Shown here piece by piece: positions 60,063 through 64,000 of a stretch of 64,000 nucleotides of DNA. Under the pieces are notes generated by a model. The model saw only the letters and a program-made list of their open reading frames with translations. It made no database searches and was not told the DNA's origin. The stretch spans positions 2,294,001 through 2,358,000 of the forward strand of contig OZ218954.1 of the NCBI GenBank assembly GCA_965112735.1, read 5' to 3'. The translations under genes and the position numbers were made by a program. Position 1 is the stretch's first letter. The number at the start of each line of letters is the position of its first letter. The DNA comes from Phaeosaccion multiseriatum (taxonomy: Eukaryota; Ochrophyta, other classes).

Positions 60063-60137
60063 TCCATTTCAGGAAGGTGGACTCCGCGAGCAGCAGTTGG
60101 TGATACAGCTGCTCACAGTTTTCCCGCCCGAATAATG
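60063..60137 (-). other. Possible terminal coding exon of the TALE gene
   Basis: After a CTCACAG acceptor the minus strand reads DTLFGRENCEQLYHQLL and ends LKWKA-stop at 60063. It looks coding and may be an alternative 3' exon joined from a GTGTGG donor near 60325. Without it the TALE protein stops at 60311. Confidence 0.35.
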
Positions 60138-60310
60138 TGTCCTGTGAGGAGCCCCTCATTGCAAAGCAAAAGGAGTCAAGGAGGGCGCGAGAGGTCATAG
60201 CGTCTCCTGCTCAAGGTGGCAGTGGTGAAGCTCTAGCAGTCTCCTGCTGCCCATTCCGTCAGTCGACTCGGAGTCGACATCCTCAGCCTCCCCCCCCCCC
60301 CATCCAAACA

Positions 60311-63300
60311 TCACACACCCTCCCACACCCAGCGGTGTGCATCGGAAGAGTCGTGATTCTCGCCAAGCATCGGCTGCAGCGCGGTTGGTTGATCAGCCTG
60401 CAGCTCCGCTTCTGCTTCCCACAGAGCGAGCGTCGCCGCCGGGGGCCAAGGCGAGGCGCCCTCTGAAGGCCCTGACGGCGGCACCACCAAAGAGATTTTG
60501 TGCTCCATTGCGGCGGCAGCTCTGCTCATCGCCGGCGAGCCTAGGCTCGGAGTCATTCCTGGCTCGGAGGGTACGACGGCCTGGGAAGGGTGCTGGGGCG
60601 TAGATGAGTGGCCGCCGATCCCACTGCCCCACCAGACAGCAGCACTGCTATAGCTTGTTGGCTCGTCGGAGCAAGGAATGGCATGATCCGTTGCTGGCAG
60701 CTGAGGCTCCTCATCATGACAGAGCGGGAGCCCGGGCCAGAACCATGTTTGGTGGAGCAGCGGGGCGGCGTTCGGCGGCTGCTGCTCCTCTGCTTGCACG
60801 CCTTCAACTCTTGCTTGTGCTGCTCCTTCTTGGAGGTCCATCACGGCCCTGCCGTTCCCTCTGGCACACCACCAGCGGTCTTGGCGTGCCCCCCTTTGTC
60901 CCTCTCCCTCGGCGGTAGCTCCTGTCTCACTTTGCACGGAGGTTTGCCCACCGGAGTCTCCCCCTTGAACCTCGTCCCTCCAGCGACCGCGATTGGTAGT
61001 AGGAGTAGCAAGTGTACCTTTTTCGCGGTCCAAGACAAGGGAAGCAGCTCCTGAGAGTGTCGCAAGTCCCACTTTGTCTTGCTCCCCCCCCAGCTGGGGC
61101 GTGGCCATGCACGACAGCCCGGAAACTTCAGGCAGAGGGGCAAGACTGCAGGTGGCGGCGGCTGAAACTGCTGTCGCTGCTGGTGATGATGATGATGATG
61201 GTGGTGGTGCTGGTGCTGGTGATGATGATGATGGTGGTGGTGCTGGTGGTGGTGGTGATGCTGGTGTTGGTGCTGGTGCTGGTGCTACTGCTGGTGCTAC
61301 TGCTGGTGCTACTGCCAGTGCCGCTGCCGCTGCTGCCGCCGACAGTGCCGCTGCTTCAGACGCGGCCGTGGCCTGTGCGGGGGTCGGGTTTCTTCCCCTC
61401 GCCGGCTTCCAAATTCGCCCTCGTGCGTTGACGAACCAATTGTCAAGCTGAGGAGACAAATGGCATGAGCGTGACGAGCCAGGGAGAGCGATGAAGCAAG
61501 CAAGGCGAAGGCAAACAGGACGAGAGGCAAACAGGGCGGGGCGTGAGAGGTGTAGAGCCCAGAAGCGAGGGAGTTGGTCACCCCGGTGTTCAGAGTCGCA
61601 AAGGTGAGTCGGAGGCTGCGAAGCTGTGGGACCTCGAAGATGAGAAGTAAGCAAGAAGCAGTCGGGGGCTCTCCGTGACGCGGAGACTGAAGGCAAGGGC
61701 TATAGGCCGTTCGGAGACATCGTGGCGCTAGCTGCGCCCCCCCCCCCGGCTCCGTCCTATCCAGCCCACCACCGAGCGTGGCCGAGAGACACTTCATTCC
61801 CACCTGTTTCCTCGAAATATCGCACTCCCGCATGAGCTGCTTCTTCTCCTCCTCGCTGGGCAGGGGGTTGTTCCAGTGCTCCAGCAGCCAGGCTCGCAGA
61901 CGACGCACGCTCGCGGTGGGGAGCCGCTTGTAGCATCGTTTTGCCCCCTGTGTCGTCGCCCTTGCCTCCCCTCTCCCAGGCGGGCCTCCTCCTGAGCCTG
62001 CTTCTCGGATGCCCTCCTGCTCTCTCGGCTGGGCCTGGCAGTGATGAGCATTTCGCAGGCCGTGGGGTGGATCGCCCCGACCCCCTCCTCGCTGCGACGG
62101 TAGACGGTCTTCTTGCACTTGGCTTGCTTTGTCTGTCCCCGTCTCCTCTCTGCCGTCTGCGGCGCCCTTCGAGGCTCGCTGCTCGAGCCCTCCCCTCAGG
62201 TGAGAGTGGCAGGCCGACTGGCTGTGCTGCCTTGGCTGCGGGCAGCGGAGCTCGGCGGACAACGACGGAGGCAGGGGTGAAATAGAGCCCCCCCCTCCGC
62301 TCGCGACGGGCAGGAGGCGCTGCTTGCCCCCGCTGCCGCTGCTGCTGCCCGCCCCTCTTTTAGTCTCGCTAGGACGCCCATGACTGTCGCTTCCTCCCGT
62401 GCGACACTCTTTACCGTCGCAGCCAGCACGAGACGGTGCAATGAGACAGCACAGAGGGGTTTCAACGGTGGTTAGTGGGTGTGAGTGCCAAGTCATTGGA
62501 GTGAAGACAGTCGACGATATAGCGAAGTGGGGAAAGACAATCCCCGGGTAGCTAGGTAGGCTTACCGACGCTTCTGAGGACGAAGGGAGTGGATGGAGGT
62601 GCGACGATGCCAGGCGACTGCGGACCTTGCTGCTCCCTTCCTGCTTCCACCTCTGTTGGGAGACCTCCTGCTCGGGGTGGGGCTACGAGAACACGGGGTG
62701 CTGGGACTGTGGCACCGTCTGTCAGTGAGTCAGAATCCAGTGCAGCGGTGCCAGTGGTGCCCTTTGGCCGCAGGAGAGGGTCCGACACTGCAAGTAGCAG
62801 CTTTTCACACGCGCAGATGGTTCGCTGCAAGACCTGCGGGAGGGATCAGAGTAGCAAGAGCCGCCGTCAGACAGAAGAGACGGCGGACCACGTCAAAGTA
62901 TATCCCGAAGCTAGTTGCACTGCAGACATGGCGAGCCAGGGCCACGTCTCTGTGCAGCAGGGCATCTTCGAGCAAGACAAAGGTAAGCACACCGGCGCTA
63001 CCACCGCGTGTCTTTCCGAGGAGCTGCTGCATCACCTGCTTGTAGGCCATTGCGACCTTGTATTGAGTCGCTGTGGTGAGGAGCACGTGGTCGCTCGCGT
63101 CCGTAGACGACAGACCCATGCATCGCTGCAGATCAACAAGCGCACAGGTTCAGTGTTAGCCATCCTTAGAGGACAAGACATGGGGGCTGGCTTGAGGCCC
63201 TGATAGACACTGATCACGCAGATAGCCTCTAATGATTAGACCAAGAGAGCATTGCTTCTCTTCCACGCCCCAGTCACTCTTGTCGATCAGCCGCTCCAAC

Positions 63301-64000
63301 CACAATAGAGGAAGGTCTCTCCTCTCACCTTGGCAGCGTCCATGGCGCTCAGTCGGGCATAGTGGAAAGAGTAGAGGTTATTTGCAAACGCCCTGGAGCC
63401 AGGAAGGCGCGCAGCGACCACGGCACGCACCGCCACCAGTCACAGAGCAAGAGAGAGATTCGGCGTGAGAGGTCCCCTCCAGCCATTGATGGGAGTCTCT
63501 TGCCTTCAGCAAGTATCTCTACAATACCACCAAAGAGCATACAGTACAAGCAGTCGATACCACGCACACAAGGTACCACCGCTCCCTGCTCTCGCTCGAC
63601 TCGACTCGTCGAGAAACCGCCATCGCTCCGCACGCACCTCATTTGAAGCCTTGCGGTGGCGCACAGGGCGTCCGCCTGCCTCGCGAGCGCGGGCTTTGAA
63701 GCGGAGGAGGTGCGCGTGAAGCACTCCATGACGGACTGCAGCCGCTCGGCCAGCTCCGTGTTCTGTGAGGTCTGGCGGAAGAGCTTGTCTCGCGCGAGAT
63801 CAATGCGATTCTGAATGACACTGACGTCTTCTGTGCAAGGCTCGGCGGAGGGATGAGGTCCTGTCGGAGCTCGGGCCGCTGCTGCAGCGGCTCCTAAGCG
63901 AGCGCCGCGGTGTGGCGGGGACGTGCTCCTCGACGCGGGAGATGTGTCCGCTGCCGTCTTCTCGGTCCCGACAGTGGGCAGCGCTGTCCGAGGTACCGCT
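60311..64000 (-). CDS. TALE-class homeodomain transcription factor (5' end beyond window)
   Basis: Visible exons: 64000(edge)-63638, 63392-63329, 63125-63036, 62833-62566, 62408-61804, 61447-60311, with consistent phases. The homeodomain reads KRCYKRLPTASVRRLRAWLL, then EHWNNPLPSEEEKKQLMREC, then DISRKQ, and after a 356-bp intron LDNWFVNARGRIWKP. The NPLPSEEEK stretch carries the three-residue loop extension and WFVNAR the recognition helix. N-terminal exons are helical and may form a protein-interaction domain (IQNRIDLARDKLFRQTSQNT, NNLYSFHYARLSAMDAAK, TTATQYKVAMAYKQVLQRTI). The C-terminal ~370 residues are Ala/Pro/Ser-rich, probably activation or disordered. In brown algae TALE factors control the switch to the sporophyte; a similar role here is speculation. 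Confidence 0.88.

Overview
The window is nuclear DNA of a eukaryote, most likely a photosynthetic stramenopile (heterokont alga). Genes are split by many GT-AG introns, often GTGAG/GTAAG...(C/T)AG with long pyrimidine tracts. Microsatellites and minisatellites are abundant in introns. The gene families are eukaryotic: SDHA, CLPTM1, an MPDU1-like PQ-loop protein, an F-box/JmjC protein, an RCC1-BTB protein, an EH-PX sorting nexin, HSPA13, a CELF-type RNA-binding protein and a TALE homeodomain protein. A signal peptide ending in an ASAF-like motif on the PQ-loop protein hints at a secondary plastid. The species is not assigned. All gene models were assembled by hand from reading frame, splice-site phase and family resemblance.

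Region 1 (1-7131) is a nested pair of transposons. The outer one is a decayed Ty1/copia LTR retrotransposon: the last 17 bp of its 5' LTR start the window and the complete 3' LTR is 6949-7131 (TGTTG...CAACA). It keeps a gag-like 5' ORF, a Glu/Gln-rich repetitive region and remnants of reverse transcriptase/RNase H. Inside the gag ORF, on the opposite strand, sits a Crypton-like element with an intron-containing tyrosine recombinase gene. A palindrome GTGGGGC-N-GCCCCAC stands at each junction, and the gag frame resumes after the right-hand one.

Region 2 (7132-32782) holds an unknown coiled-coil protein (+), poorly resolved small minus-strand coding blocks, an F-box/JmjC protein (+), an unknown ~1040-residue multi-pass membrane protein (-), SDHA (+), CLPTM1 (-), a possibly plastid-targeted MPDU1-like protein (+) and a Nudix hydrolase (+).

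Region 3 (33098-64000) holds an RCC1-repeat/double-BTB protein (-), an EH-PX sorting nexin (+), a type I membrane protein with IPT/TIG-like and Cys-rich repeats (-), HSPA13 (-), a three-RRM CELF-like protein (+) and a TALE homeodomain protein (-) that runs off the right edge.

Genes alternate strand: at least five head-to-head pairs share start-to-start gaps of about 90-430 bp, suggesting bidirectional promoters, while convergent 3' ends are separated by repeat-rich spacers. The functions are mostly housekeeping (respiration, endomembrane trafficking, ER chaperone, glycosylation-related membrane proteins, RNA and chromatin regulation). No shared pathway is evident. The most unusual items are the Crypton-in-Copia nest with candidate recombination sites, and a minisatellite in the sorting-nexin gene that has multiplied a 5' splice site about eleven times.
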